A DNA stretch of 64,000 nucleotides, taken from the IMG/VR virus record IMGVR_UViG_3300012964_000002, positions 25,427 through 89,426 of that record; one strand, written 5' to 3'. Below the pieces are notes generated by a model. That model was not told where the DNA came from. It worked only from the letters and a program-made list of their open reading frames with translations, and searched no databases. This DNA is from a virus. This document shows positions 56,327-64,000 of the stretch, one piece after another; the stretch's first letter is position 1; every line of letters starts with the position of its first letter. Both the position numbers and the translations under genes were made by a program.

Positions 56327-57481
56327 GTGGACTTCTTGACCTTCAAGGACCTGTTCCGTGCCGCCCGCGACGAGGCCCTGTCGCGCAACCCGCGGCTCAC
56401 CCAGGACGCCATCGACCGCGACGGCTCCGACGCGAACGTGCTCGTCGCCTCCGCCTCGGCCGCCGCGGACGAGGTGCTCGGCCAGCTCGTTCTCGCCACC
56501 GCGTCCCTGTTCCTCGACTCGGCGAAGGAGACCGACCTCGAGCGGCTGGTCTTCGACCGCTACGGGCTGACCCGCAAGGCCGCCGCCCCCGCGCTCGGCG
56601 TCGTGCAGTTCCGCACCGCGACCGCGAACCCGGCGGCGTTCTCCATCCTCCAGGGAACGCTCCTCTCCACCGCGGACGGCAACCAGTTCCTGACCACGGA
56701 CCCGGCCGTCGTCTTCCCGCTCGGCTCCGTCGGGCCGATCTCCGTGAACGTTCGCTCGGTGCTCGCCGGGTCTTCCCAGCAGGCGGCCGCCGGAACGATC
56801 ACCAGCATCGTGGGGCAGATCGCCGGTTCCCCCGCCAACCTCACGGTGTCCAACTCCGCGGCCACGGCGGGCGCGGACGACGCGGAGAGCGACGAGTCGC
56901 TTCGGGACCGCGCGCGCCGCTTCTGGACCACGGTCAGGCGCGGGACGCGCGCCGCGCTGGTTGAGGGTGCCCTCGCCGTGCAGGGGGTGCGCTCCGCCGC
57001 CGTCTTCGAGGCGGTCGACGGCGTGGGTCTCCCGGGCGGTTCCGTCGAGCTCGTCGTCACCGACGCGTACACGGACGTGCTGGCCCAGCTCGCGGCGGTG
57101 CCGCCCGCCTACGCGGCGCAGGCGGCAGCGCTCGCCTCGGCCGTCATGCTCGGGCTCGACGACGTGCGCGCGCTCGGCGTCCGCGTGGTGGTGACCGTCG
57201 CGCAGGTCATCCTCCAGAACATCCAGATCCTCCTGGCGTTCACGGCCGGGGCGGACACCGCGGCCGTGACGGCGCAGGCGAAGGCGGCGGTGATCACGTA
57301 CACGAACGGACTCGCGCCCGGCCAGACGTGGTCGCGCGCTACCGCCGTGGCGCGCCTCCGCACCGTCGCGGGGCTCGTCGTCTCCGGCTCCGACGTCGTG
57401 CTCCCGGCCGGAGACGTTGTTCCCAACCCGCTGCAGGTCATCCGAACGAGCCCCACGCTCGTCACTCCGTTCACGCCATGA
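56327..57481 (+). CDS. Baseplate J-like wedge protein
   Basis: 384 residues, GTG after GTAGGAGGGCCGC. Sequence order FLDSAKETDLERLVFDRYGL, GVVQFRTATANPAAFSILQG, GTLLSTADGNQFLTT, ESDESLRDRARRFWTTVRRG, VEGALAVQGVRSAAVFEAV is the Mu gp47/P2 J pattern. It forms the wedge arm with the gp25-like protein. Confidence 0.88.
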   Translation: MDFLTFKDLFRAARDEALSRNPRLTQDAIDRDGSDANVLVASASAAADEVLGQLVLATASLFLDSAKETDLERLVFDRYGLTRKAAAPALGVVQFRTATANPAAFSILQGTLLSTADGNQFLTTDPAVVFPLGSVGPISVNVRSVLAGSSQQAAAGTITSIVGQIAGSPANLTVSNSAATAGADDAESDESLRDRARRFWTTVRRGTRAALVEGALAVQGVRSAAVFEAVDGVGLPGGSVELVVTDAYTDVLAQLAAVPPAYAAQAAALASAVMLGLDDVRALGVRVVVTVAQVILQNIQILLAFTAGADTAAVTAQAKAAVITYTNGLAPGQTWSRATAVARLRTVAGLVVSGSDVVLPAGDVVPNPLQVIRTSPTLVTPFTP

Positions 57482-58644
57482 TCGGCTGGAGCGAAACGAA
57501 CCAGGCGGCGGTCGACGCGGAGCGCAAGCTCCAGCAGTGGTTCCTCGACCTGTTCGACCGCGTCCTCCCGCCGAGCTACCTCACGTCGCTCAAGAATCCC
57601 GGGCCCGGGTACGAGCTGTTCCAGGCGTTCGCCAAGCTCGCGGAGCGGCTCTCGACGGCGGTCGCGCACACGAAGGTTGCCGGGCTCATCATGACCGCGG
57701 CCGGCCCGCAGCGCGCGCGCTGCACGGTGGCCTTCTCCCGAAGCCCGCCCGCGACGAACGCCGTGACGCTGAAGCTCGGGTCCGTCGTGCGCGCCTCGAA
57801 CGGGCAGCGCGACTACGTTCTCATGACCGACGTGGCGTTCGGCGCCGGCGACGTTGGTCCGCACAGCGTCGTCGTCGAGGCGGTCGCTCCCGACTACAAG
57901 TGGAACCTTCCCGGGCCCGTCACGACGCCCGGCGGGCACGTGATCCCCGGCGAGGTCGACACGGCGCAGGCGCTCATCCAGGAACCTCCGTTCTCCGACA
58001 CCACGTTCGTCGTCGCGCAGGTGGACGACGCCACCGGCGGGCAGGACGCGATGCTGGACCAGCACGGCCTGGACCGCGACATCGCGCGGAGGACCGGCGA
58101 GACCGACGCCTTCTACCGACTCCGCATCACCACCCTGCCCGACACGGTGAGCCCCGGGGCGATCAGCAGGTTCCTGCACTCCATTTTCGACCCGCTGGGC
58201 GTCTCGTTCGCGATCGTCGAGATGTGGAGTCCGGCGTTCCAGACCTGCTGGAACTGCCCCAGCGTGGCGCCCGCCGGCTCCGGGCTGGACACCAACCTCT
58301 TCGTCTACAACGACCCGCGCCCCGCCTGGCCCCCGTTCCGCAACCGTTGGATGAGCGGGATCGTGGGCTTCATCGTGGTGGTGCCCGCCATCTCCGTTCT
58401 CGAGCTCGGCCTGGCGTGGAACGACACGGCCATGACTCCGGCGGGCTTCCGGACCGGGCCGCTCGGCCTGGGGCAGCGGGCGTACACGGCGTGGAATGTC
58501 CCCAGCACCTTCTCGGCCGGGGTGCAGGGCGCGTGGAACGGGTTCGACGTCGGGGCTCCCTCGGTGTACAAGTCGATCTGGGACGGGCTGCTGGTGATCA
58601 GGGCCGCCGGGGTGGCCGTGAGCATCGAGCTGGAAGGGCAGTAG
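57478..58644 (+). CDS. Baseplate/tail protein (gpI-like position)
   Basis: 388 residues, ATGA-coupled to the J-like gene. Helical start (WFLDLFDRVLPPSYLTSLKN), beta middle (VAFSRSPPATNAVTLKLGSV), DIARRTGETDAFYRLRITTL and PDTVSPGAISRFLHSIFDPL, then several Trp-rich strands. It occupies the slot of the P2 I protein, joining baseplate to fibres, but it is longer. Confidence 0.68.
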   Translation: MIGWSETNQAAVDAERKLQQWFLDLFDRVLPPSYLTSLKNPGPGYELFQAFAKLAERLSTAVAHTKVAGLIMTAAGPQRARCTVAFSRSPPATNAVTLKLGSVVRASNGQRDYVLMTDVAFGAGDVGPHSVVVEAVAPDYKWNLPGPVTTPGGHVIPGEVDTAQALIQEPPFSDTTFVVAQVDDATGGQDAMLDQHGLDRDIARRTGETDAFYRLRITTLPDTVSPGAISRFLHSIFDPLGVSFAIVEMWSPAFQTCWNCPSVAPAGSGLDTNLFVYNDPRPAWPPFRNRWMSGIVGFIVVVPAISVLELGLAWNDTAMTPAGFRTGPLGLGQRAYTAWNVPSTFSAGVQGAWNGFDVGAPSVYKSIWDGLLVIRAAGVAVSIELEGQ

Positions 58645-58659
58645 CACTCGGAGGAACGC

Positions 58660-60117
58660 ATGGCCAACCAGGACTTCGACCGCGAGATCATCAACCCGCT
58701 CGAGCGCCCGCTCGCGGACGACATCAATCAGGCGCAGAGCCAGATCGACCGCGGCGTGCGCGACATCCTCCGGGCGCTGTTCTCCACGGCGGCCGGCGCG
58801 ATCCAGAGCGGGTTCATCAGCACCGGGCTCAAGACCACGCAGAGCGCCGTGCCCGGCATGTCCGTGGAGATCCAGCCCGGGCTCGGATTTCAGGACAACG
58901 CCGGCGACGTGCCGACTTCCATCGGCGGCGTTGTCGGCCTGGACGACCTCTCCCCGTACAAGCCTCTCCCGCTCTCCGCCGTCCAGTCCATCGCCGTGGA
59001 CGCCGCGCCGATCGCCGGCCAGAACCGCATCGACATCGTCGAGGTGAAGGCGGACCGCCGCGCCGAGAACCCCAGCACGCGCGACATCCTCAACGTCATC
59101 ACCGGGATCTTCGCGCCCGGCCTCGTGAACAAGACCCTCGCCTTCAACCTCCTCGGCAGGAACGGGCGCGTTGTCTCCCCCGCCAACTCCACCACGGGCA
59201 TCGGCTACAAGGTCGGCGTCGCGGCCCCGGCCGGCACCGAGGTCGCCCCCGCCACGTCCCCCGGGTACATCAAGGTCTGCGAGATCCACGTCGTCGGCGC
59301 CGTCGCGAGCATCCTCAACGCCGACATCACGGACTTCCGCACCCTCGTCGGCAACTGGGCGTTCCTGACGCTGGCGAACACCTGGTCCATGCTCCAGACC
59401 TTCTTGGCCGGGATCTCCGTCGTGGGCGCGGCCGCCGCGGTGGGCGTCACGGCGACAGGCGGGGCCGGCTCGGCCGCCGGCGTGCTGGGAACCGGCACGG
59501 GGGCCGGCATCGGAGTCTCCGGACAGGGCGGGCCGACGAGCGGCATCGGGGCCAAGGGCGTCGGCGGCGCTCCCAACGGGATCGGGGTTCAGGGCGTTGG
59601 CACCGGGAGCGGCAACGGCGTGGACGGATCCGCCACGTCCGCGCTCGCGGACGGCGTCTCCGGCCGAGGAAACGGGGCCGGCGCCGCGGCCGGGAGCAAC
59701 GCGGGTGTGCACGGGCGCGGAGGAACGACCAGCGGAGCCGGAGTGATCGGTTCTGGCGGGACGCCCGACGGGAACGGCGTGCTCGCCTCCGGCAGCGGCA
59801 ACGGATCGGGCGTGAGCGCGACCGGAGGGGGAACCAGCGGCACGGGCGTGAGCGGAGTTGGAGGCGCTCCGAACGGTGACGGAGTTATCGGCACCGGCGT
59901 CGGCACGGGGGCCGGCGTCAGGGGAACTTCCGCGGCCGGGTCCGGCCCCGGCGCGGTGTTCACCGGCAACGCGACGCGTGGGCCGCTGAGCATCACCACC
60001 ATGGCGGCCGACCCCACGACGCCCGTCAACGGCGACGTCTGGATCAACAGCACCAGCGCGGAGCTCAAGTACAAGACGGGCGGGCTCGTCTACCGCGTCG
60101 CCGGCGTGAACCCGTAG
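58660..60117 (+). CDS. Tail fibre with Gly-rich repeats
   Basis: 485 residues, ATG after ACTCGGAGGAACGC. N-terminal adsorption-base-binding part (about 1-230, AVPGMSVEIQPGLGFQDNAG, TSPGYIKVCEIHVVGAVASI), then about 190 residues of degenerate Gly-rich repeats (GVxGxGGxxxGxGVxG), and a small C-terminal end (AADPTTPVNGDVWINSTSAE). The repeat may fold as a shaft of stacked Gly helices or beta turns. Binds the host surface or supports a separate adhesin. Confidence 0.75.
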   Translation: MANQDFDREIINPLERPLADDINQAQSQIDRGVRDILRALFSTAAGAIQSGFISTGLKTTQSAVPGMSVEIQPGLGFQDNAGDVPTSIGGVVGLDDLSPYKPLPLSAVQSIAVDAAPIAGQNRIDIVEVKADRRAENPSTRDILNVITGIFAPGLVNKTLAFNLLGRNGRVVSPANSTTGIGYKVGVAAPAGTEVAPATSPGYIKVCEIHVVGAVASILNADITDFRTLVGNWAFLTLANTWSMLQTFLAGISVVGAAAAVGVTATGGAGSAAGVLGTGTGAGIGVSGQGGPTSGIGAKGVGGAPNGIGVQGVGTGSGNGVDGSATSALADGVSGRGNGAGAAAGSNAGVHGRGGTTSGAGVIGSGGTPDGNGVLASGSGNGSGVSATGGGTSGTGVSGVGGAPNGDGVIGTGVGTGAGVRGTSAAGSGPGAVFTGNATRGPLSITTMAADPTTPVNGDVWINSTSAELKYKTGGLVYRVAGVNP

Positions 60118-60130
60118 GTGGGAGGACAAG

Positions 60131-60634
60131 GTGATCTTGTTCCTCAGCGGCGTGCTGGTGACGCAGGCGGACCCGGCGCCGGGCGTCGCGCGAAATCCGC
60201 GCAAGGCGCTGTCCTTCCCGCTCGGGGCCGACGTGACGGTCCGGCTCCAGGTGGTGGACTCGAGCGGCGCCCCCGTGCCGCTCGACGGAGCTGGAACCTC
60301 CGCCGTTCTCACCATCAAGCGCGCGCCGAGCGCGGTCGACAAGCTGCTGTCGGTGCCGGGCGAGCTGCCCGGCCCGCTCGACCCCGACGTGGTCGGCGTC
60401 ATGATGTTCCAGATCACGGCGCTGGCGCAGCGGTCCGCCTTCGTGGAGGGCCCCGGGCAGGTCTGTTACGACGTGTGGCTCACCCGGTCTGGGAGACGCG
60501 ACGCCGTGGTTCCCGTCTCCCCGATGTACGTCGAGCCCGGGGTGGCCGACATCGTGATTCCGACGAACGGCGTCATCACGAACGCCGGCAGCAGGGTCAT
60601 CACCCGGGCCGGAGACCGCGTGATCCATCTGTAA
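60131..60634 (+). CDS. Baseplate-upper/fibre-associated beta protein
   Basis: 167 residues, GTG after GTAGGTGGGAGGACAAG. GADVTVRLQVVDSSGAPVPL, GAGTSAVLTIKRAPS, GVMMFQITALAQRSAFVEG, YDVWLTRSGRRDAVVPV is an Ig-like or BppU-like beta sandwich often found next to fibres. Confidence 0.6.
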   Translation: MILFLSGVLVTQADPAPGVARNPRKALSFPLGADVTVRLQVVDSSGAPVPLDGAGTSAVLTIKRAPSAVDKLLSVPGELPGPLDPDVVGVMMFQITALAQRSAFVEGPGQVCYDVWLTRSGRRDAVVPVSPMYVEPGVADIVIPTNGVITNAGSRVITRAGDRVIHL

Positions 60635-60646
60635 GGAGACCACTTC

Positions 60647-61330
60647 ATGGCCGACGCACTTCACAGCTTGCTCGCCGGCGCCGACGTTCATCCGGCGCAC
60701 GCGTTCACGTTCGCGGACAGGACGGCGCGCCTCGCCGCCGTTCCGTCGGCCGCCGACGTCGGGAAGGTGGCGCTTCAGCAGAGCGACCAGACGCTGTGGG
60801 CGCTGGTCGGTGCGGCTCCCGCCGTGTGGCGTCTGCTCACGCCGTTCGGCCCCGGGGTGGAGGCGGTCACGTACCTGATCCGCCCTCGGGGCAACGTGGG
60901 CGATCCTCCGTCGATGACCGCGTTCATCGTGCACGGGCCGCACGTCACGAACTTCACGAGGCCGGACTCCGGGACCTATCTCATCACGCTCGACCGCGCC
61001 TACGAGGCGGACGAGGTGGCGGTCGTCGTCCTCGGGATGGGCGCCCTCGACGATCTGATCACCTACCCTTACGGCATCTGGGCGTCCGCCGGGAACCCGC
61101 CCGTCGGCGGGCAGTCCAACGGGCTCGTGAACGTCCCCACCGCGTGGCAGACCGGCCCGCTCGGGGAGAAGAACATGCGCGTGGTGACGGCCGCCGCCCT
61201 GGATCTGGGGAACAACGCCACGGTGCCTCCGAATCAGGTCACCTTCCTCGGGAAGCACAGCGACCCGCTGACCATCATGCTCGTGTTCCTCGACCGCACG
61301 AAGTCTCAGTTCAGGAGCACGCCGATCTAG
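60647..61330 (+). CDS. Tail-region protein with ADVGK module
   Basis: 227 residues, ATG after TAAGGAGACCACTTC. Residues 10-70 (PAHAFTFADRTARLAAVPSA, ADVGKVALQQSDQTLWALVG) match the 45387 protein; the rest is beta-rich (TYLITLDRAYEADEVAVVVL, NGLVNVPTAWQTG). Likely a fibre or virion surface protein. Confidence 0.58.
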   Translation: MADALHSLLAGADVHPAHAFTFADRTARLAAVPSAADVGKVALQQSDQTLWALVGAAPAVWRLLTPFGPGVEAVTYLIRPRGNVGDPPSMTAFIVHGPHVTNFTRPDSGTYLITLDRAYEADEVAVVVLGMGALDDLITYPYGIWASAGNPPVGGQSNGLVNVPTAWQTGPLGEKNMRVVTAAALDLGNNATVPPNQVTFLGKHSDPLTIMLVFLDRTKSQFRSTPI

Positions 61331-61338
61331 GAGGCACC

Positions 61339-61848
61339 GTGCCCGCCATGAATGCGAGCGATCGCCTCTCCCCGCATCTGACGTTCGGCGAGGCCGTCAC
61401 CACCGAGCACGTCGAGTTCCTCGAGCTGCAGCAGAACCCGCCCGCGGACATCCTCGCCAACCTCGCGCGGTTCGCGGCCGGGCTGTTCGAGAGCAGCCGC
61501 GCGATCATCGGGAGGCCGTGGCACGTCAACTCCATGTACCGCTGCCCGGAGCTCAACGCGGCGCTCCCGGGCCGCTCCAAGACGTCCCAGCACATGCGCG
61601 GGCTCGCCGGGGACCTCCTGCCGATCAGGCTTCCGCTCATGGACGCCTTCGAGAAGCTGCGCAAGGCCGTGCTGGACGGCTCCCTGCCGGCGGACCAGCT
61701 CATATGGGAGTACGGCCGATGGATCCACCTGGGGGACTCGATTGAGGGCTCCGCCGGCCCGCGCCGGCAGGTGATGATGATCTTCGAGCCCGGCGAGTAC
61801 CTGCCGTTCGACCGCGCGGATCCTCGGCTGCCGCCCAGCTCGGGGTAG
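61339..61848 (+). CDS. Peptidase M15-type endolysin (D-Ala-D-Ala type)
   Basis: 169 residues, GTG after TAGGAGGCACC (ATG 61348 also possible). Zinc motifs: SMYRCPELN, KTSQHMRGLAGDLLP with H85 and D92, and YGRWIHLGD with H130, E124 nearby acting as the base. This is the VanY/M15_3 fold of phage endolysins that cut peptidoglycan stem peptides. No signal peptide, so release needs a holin; small membrane genes follow. Confidence 0.85.
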   Translation: MPAMNASDRLSPHLTFGEAVTTEHVEFLELQQNPPADILANLARFAAGLFESSRAIIGRPWHVNSMYRCPELNAALPGRSKTSQHMRGLAGDLLPIRLPLMDAFEKLRKAVLDGSLPADQLIWEYGRWIHLGDSIEGSAGPRRQVMMIFEPGEYLPFDRADPRLPPSSG

Positions 61849-61873
61849 ACACACGACCCTCCTTTCAGGGAAG

Positions 61874-62104
61874 ATGCCCGACGTGGACGAGAAGACGACT
61901 CTGACCGAGCGCCGCTCCGGAAGCTCCGACCTGCGGACCGCGACGGGCGTCTGGAGCCTCGTGACGAAGAGGTACGGCAAGCGCAAGTCCGACAAGCCGT
62001 ACCCGTGGCGGTGGCTCGTCACGTACAAGCTCGTCGAGCTGGCCTTCTACGTGGCAGGGGTCGTGCTCGGGCTGCTCGTCAAGAAGTGGATCTGGGGCCC
62101 GTAG
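61874..62104 (+). CDS. Small membrane protein, possible holin
   Basis: 76 residues, ATG after CTTTCAGGGAAG. Charged N-terminus, one C-terminal transmembrane helix (LVELAFYVAGVVLGLLVKKW). Next to the endolysin, so a holin/pinholin or anchor role is plausible. A short CCCT/AGGG stem lies just upstream (61857-61870). Confidence 0.55.
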   Translation: MPDVDEKTTLTERRSGSSDLRTATGVWSLVTKRYGKRKSDKPYPWRWLVTYKLVELAFYVAGVVLGLLVKKWIWGP

Positions 62105-62120
62105 GCCCCGAGGAGGAACG

Positions 62121-62852
62121 ATGGACTTCGCAAAGCAGCTCAGCGCGGTCGCGTACATGGTGTTCGGCGCCTCCTGGCGCTCGAGCCTCATCGGCTACAT
62201 GGGCACGGCGCTCATCGAGGTGGCCCTCGCCTTCGACGCGGTGCCGTCCGGCCCGAACGGCAAGTACAAGGCGATCTGGCACATCGCGGCGGTGCTCATC
62301 GGAGCGTTCGGCCGCGCCGTGAAGGACGGTGCCGTCACCGGCGGAACGATTCCCGCGACGGAGGAGGCGAAGGCCAGGCTCGACAAGGGGTTCGCCACCG
62401 TGCGGATCCTCCTCACGACGCTGGTGATCGCGATCGTCGTCGCGCTCCTCGCGCCCGGGCGAGCCCACGCGCAGACGTTCGGCGGCTGCCTCGCCAACAA
62501 GACCACCTGCTTCGGACCGACCGTGTCGGTGAACGTCCTCGCGATCTCGCTCAAGGACGGCACGGTGCAGACGTCATTCGCGCCCGGGCTCGGCTACGGG
62601 GTGACGTTCAGCACCGACCGGTGGTACCAGCACGGTCTCTCGGGCAACTTCGCGCTGCGCGGAACGGCCGAGGGGCAGAAGCCGCTCCTGTCCCTCAACG
62701 GCTCGTTCGCCAACTACCTGCACGCCGGGTTCGCCTACCAGATCGGCGGCGGAGGTTCGTTCAACGAGAACGCCTTCGTGCTGTTCTCGCTCGGCACGAA
62801 CGTCGACGCGACGCCGCCGCCGCAGGTGGTGGCGGCCAAGCCGTCGGTGTGA
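62121..62852 (+). CDS. Holin-like N-terminus fused to exported outer-membrane-like domain
   Basis: 243 residues, ATG after CCGAGGAGGAACG. N-terminal 60 residues have two hydrophobic segments (LIGYMGTALIEVALAFDAV, IWHIAAVLIGAFG). From residue 94 there is a signal-peptide-like stretch (MRILLTTLVIAIVVALLAPG with Ala-His-Ala-Gln) after a possible internal GTG at 62400, then a Gly-rich beta domain like a small porin (TVSVNVLAISLKDG, GLGYGVTFSTDRWYQHG, ALRGTAEGQKPLLSLNGSF). Either one fused protein or two overlapping products. Confidence 0.6.
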   Translation: MDFAKQLSAVAYMVFGASWRSSLIGYMGTALIEVALAFDAVPSGPNGKYKAIWHIAAVLIGAFGRAVKDGAVTGGTIPATEEAKARLDKGFATVRILLTTLVIAIVVALLAPGRAHAQTFGGCLANKTTCFGPTVSVNVLAISLKDGTVQTSFAPGLGYGVTFSTDRWYQHGLSGNFALRGTAEGQKPLLSLNGSFANYLHAGFAYQIGGGGSFNENAFVLFSLGTNVDATPPPQVVAAKPSV

Positions 62853-62860
62853 GGTGAGAC

Positions 62861-63154
62861 GTGGGCCTCGCGGAGCTCAAGATTCCGCCGGTCGTCTCCG
62901 CGCTCCTCCGCGCGGTGTGGGCGGCCGTGCCCCAGGCGGATAAGGACGAGATCGCCGCCTTCGCGATCCGCGAGGCGAAGGCGGCGGCGTGGTGGGGATT
63001 CAAGTGGGCGCTGTCCTACGCGCGGCGCCGGATCACGGAGGGCGCTCCGCCCGAGATGTTCGGCGACCTCGACGCCTTCCAGCGGGCACCCCCCTTCCCG
63101 ATGCCGGAGGGGGGCATGCCCGTGCCCGGTCCGTCCTCCGACCCGCAGCTCTGA
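62861..63154 (+). CDS. Small helical protein in lysis region
   Basis: 97 residues, GTG start after GAGGTGAGAC. Amphipathic and Trp-rich helices (PVVSALLRAVWAAVPQADKD, AAWWGFKWALSYARRRI), then a Pro/Gly-rich tail. May associate with the membrane; unknown. Confidence 0.55.
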   Translation: MGLAELKIPPVVSALLRAVWAAVPQADKDEIAAFAIREAKAAAWWGFKWALSYARRRITEGAPPEMFGDLDAFQRAPPFPMPEGGMPVPGPSSDPQL

Positions 63155-63160
63155 GCCCCC

Positions 63161-63370
63161 GTGCCGCCGCTCGGCGCATTCGTGAAGCACGGGATCGCGG
63201 GGCTCCTCCTCGCGGGGCTCCTGTGGGTCGTGCACGAGGTGGTCGCGACCATCGGCGGAAAGGTGGACGCGCTCTCGGCCAAGGTCGAGGCGTTGGCGCG
63301 GGAGACCGACGTCGTCGCGGACGCCGTGTACGACTCCTGCGACGCGAAGCGGCCGCCGCGGGTTCCCTAG
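63161..63370 (+). CDS. Small membrane protein with coiled coil
   Basis: 69 residues, GTG start. One transmembrane segment (IAGLLLAGLLWVVHEVVATI) and then a heptad-like helix (GGKVDALSAKVEALARETDV). XhlA-like or spanin-like layout in the lysis region. Its stop is 2 bases from the stop of the convergent gene. Confidence 0.55.
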   Translation: MPPLGAFVKHGIAGLLLAGLLWVVHEVVATIGGKVDALSAKVEALARETDVVADAVYDSCDAKRPPRVP

Positions 63371-63372
63371 TC

Positions 63373-63657
63373 CTAGTTGTCGTCGAGCACGCCGAGCGGC
63401 GGCTCGAGCCCGCGGCGCGCGCGCCTGCGGCGCTCCTTCGCCCAGCGCTCCTCGTCGTTGATCTCGGACCGCGCCACCGCCGCGCGGTACGTCTCCGTGT
63501 CGAACCCGTTGGCGTAGGTGACCACGGGAGGCAGCTTTCCCCCCGGGGCCATCCTCCAGTTCCGCCAACCCCACACTCCGCACGCGCAGCGGTAGCGGGT
63601 GATCATCCGTCCGCTGAACTCCGGCTGCGGAGCCCAGACGTGCGCGTGGTCGCTCAA
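63373..63657 (-). CDS. Hypothetical protein, minus strand
   Basis: 94 residues on the minus strand. ITRYRCACGVWGWRNWRMAP has a CxC site; the end is basic (KERRRRARRGLEPP). It is coupled to the upstream minus-strand gene by a 4-base overlap and converges on the lysis genes. Confidence 0.58.
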   Translation of the reverse strand: MSDHAHVWAPQPEFSGRMITRYRCACGVWGWRNWRMAPGGKLPPVVTYANGFDTETYRAAVARSEINDEERWAKERRRRARRGLEPPLGVLDDN

Positions 63658-63908
63658 GGGGTGGGCTCCAGCTCAAAGTTGCACCGCTGATCCGTCGACT
63701 CCATGTGGTGAACCATCCCGGGCGAGATCCACTTCTCGTGCGCGTTCAGAAGCTGAGTCCACGACCGGATCTCCGTCCCGCACCACCCGCACCGCTGGGG
63801 AAGCTTCGGGGTGGTGTTCGTTCCGCCGTCCGCCGTCCTGAGAAGGTGCGTGACGTAGCCTCCGCGAATCTCGACCACCGCGCGCGCGGCCGCCACGCCG
63901 TCCCTCAC
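63654..63908 (-). CDS. Hypothetical Cys protein, minus strand
   Basis: 84 residues. RCGWCGTEIRSWTQLLNAHE, then a His-rich MVHHMESTDQRC and a final NFELEPTP. A CxxC...C site could bind zinc. GTG start at 63908 on the minus strand. Confidence 0.58.
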   Translation of the reverse strand: MRDGVAAARAVVEIRGGYVTHLLRTADGGTNTTPKLPQRCGWCGTEIRSWTQLLNAHEKWISPGMVHHMESTDQRCNFELEPTP

Positions 63909-63909
63909 G

Positions 63910-64000
63910 CTACACCTCCACGACGCCGGAGACGGGGCGCAGCACCTCGAACGACACGACCAACGGCTCGTCGACGCGGCCGTTCCTGAATTCGACCCAC
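63910..64000 (-). CDS. Partial hypothetical protein running off the window edge
   Basis: Minus-strand frame that reads WVEFRNGRVDEPLVVSFEVL, RPVSGVVEV then TAG at 63912-63910. The start lies beyond base 64000. The stop is one base from the start of the next minus-strand gene, so the three form an operon. Confidence 0.5.
   Translation of the reverse strand, partial: WVEFRNGRVDEPLVVSFEVLRPVSGVVEV

Noticed and set aside
58740-60000. Collagen-like or CRISPR-type repeats in the fibre gene
   Set aside because: The repeat is at protein level, degenerate and in frame; there are no conserved DNA repeats with spacers, and the Gly-x-y periodicity of collagen is not kept.
57109-60417. 1102-codon minus-strand frame
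   Set aside because: Antisense to baseplate and fibre genes that have family features; the fibre's Gly-rich repeats produce a long open antisense frame.
1-64000. tRNA genes, integrase, lysogeny repressor, CRISPR array, IS element
   Set aside because: Scanned by eye for T-loop sequences, recombinase motifs, terminal inverted repeats and regular repeats; none found that I could support.

Overview
The window is a 64 kb piece of a high-G+C (by eye about two thirds or more) tailed-phage genome. Genes are packed head to tail on the + strand, usually with ATGA or GTGA start/stop overlaps; GTG starts are very common and GGAGG-type ribosome binding sites precede the main genes. The tail sheath, tube, split assembly chaperone, tape measure and Mu/P2-type baseplate genes mark it as a myovirus (contractile tail). 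No integrase, repressor, tRNA or CRISPR array was recognised. The host cannot be read from the sequence; composition, lipoprotein and Sec signals and an outer-membrane-like protein fit a high-G+C Gram-negative bacterium, which is only an inference.

Layout. (1) 0-9 kb, DNA metabolism: the C-terminal half of a family A DNA polymerase, a possible UvsY-like protein, a gp32-like ssDNA-binding protein, a RecA/UvsX-like recombinase, two ParB/sulfiredoxin-fold proteins, and SbcD/SbcC (T4 gp47/gp46-like). This looks like a recombination-dependent replication set. (2) 8.9-12.8 kb, probable DNA-modification island: a third ParB-like protein, two tandem TET-associated-type glycosyltransferases, a uracil-DNA-glycosylase-fold protein and an amino-methyltransferase. 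(3) 12.8-17.5 kb: a promoter, a zinc-knuckle protein, an HNH gene, and a tandem array of diverged small proteins that share an excisionase/MerR-like N-terminal motif and a C-terminal Trp/Asp/Ala-rich motif. (4) 17.7-20.6 kb: small and large terminase. (5) 20.6-28.1 kb: about twenty small overlapping accessory genes, many with Cys pairs, including three tandem CxWC...GCWE paralogs and an AbiEii-like nucleotidyltransferase. (6) 28.3-42 kb, head: portal, secreted proteins and a lipoprotein, HAD phosphatase, HNH nuclease, MuF-like protein, many small basic or acidic proteins, scaffold and major capsid protein. (7) 41.97-42.49 kb: 0.5 kb without a convincing gene, filled with nested hairpins, a candidate structured RNA. 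(8) 42.5-60.1 kb: connector and completion proteins, sheath, tube, chaperones, tape measure, LysM hub adaptor, hub, spike, gp25-like wedge, J-like wedge and fibres. (9) 60.1-63.4 kb: fibre-associated proteins, an M15 peptidase endolysin and small membrane proteins (lysis). (10) 63.37-64 kb: the strand switches and three small genes run leftward off the edge.

The most unusual features are the expanded small-protein family (about 13 members), the hairpin-dense region behind the capsid gene, the paired glycosyltransferases without a visible TET oxygenase, and two probable frameshift loci (G6 run at 17421-17426; tail chaperone near 50045).
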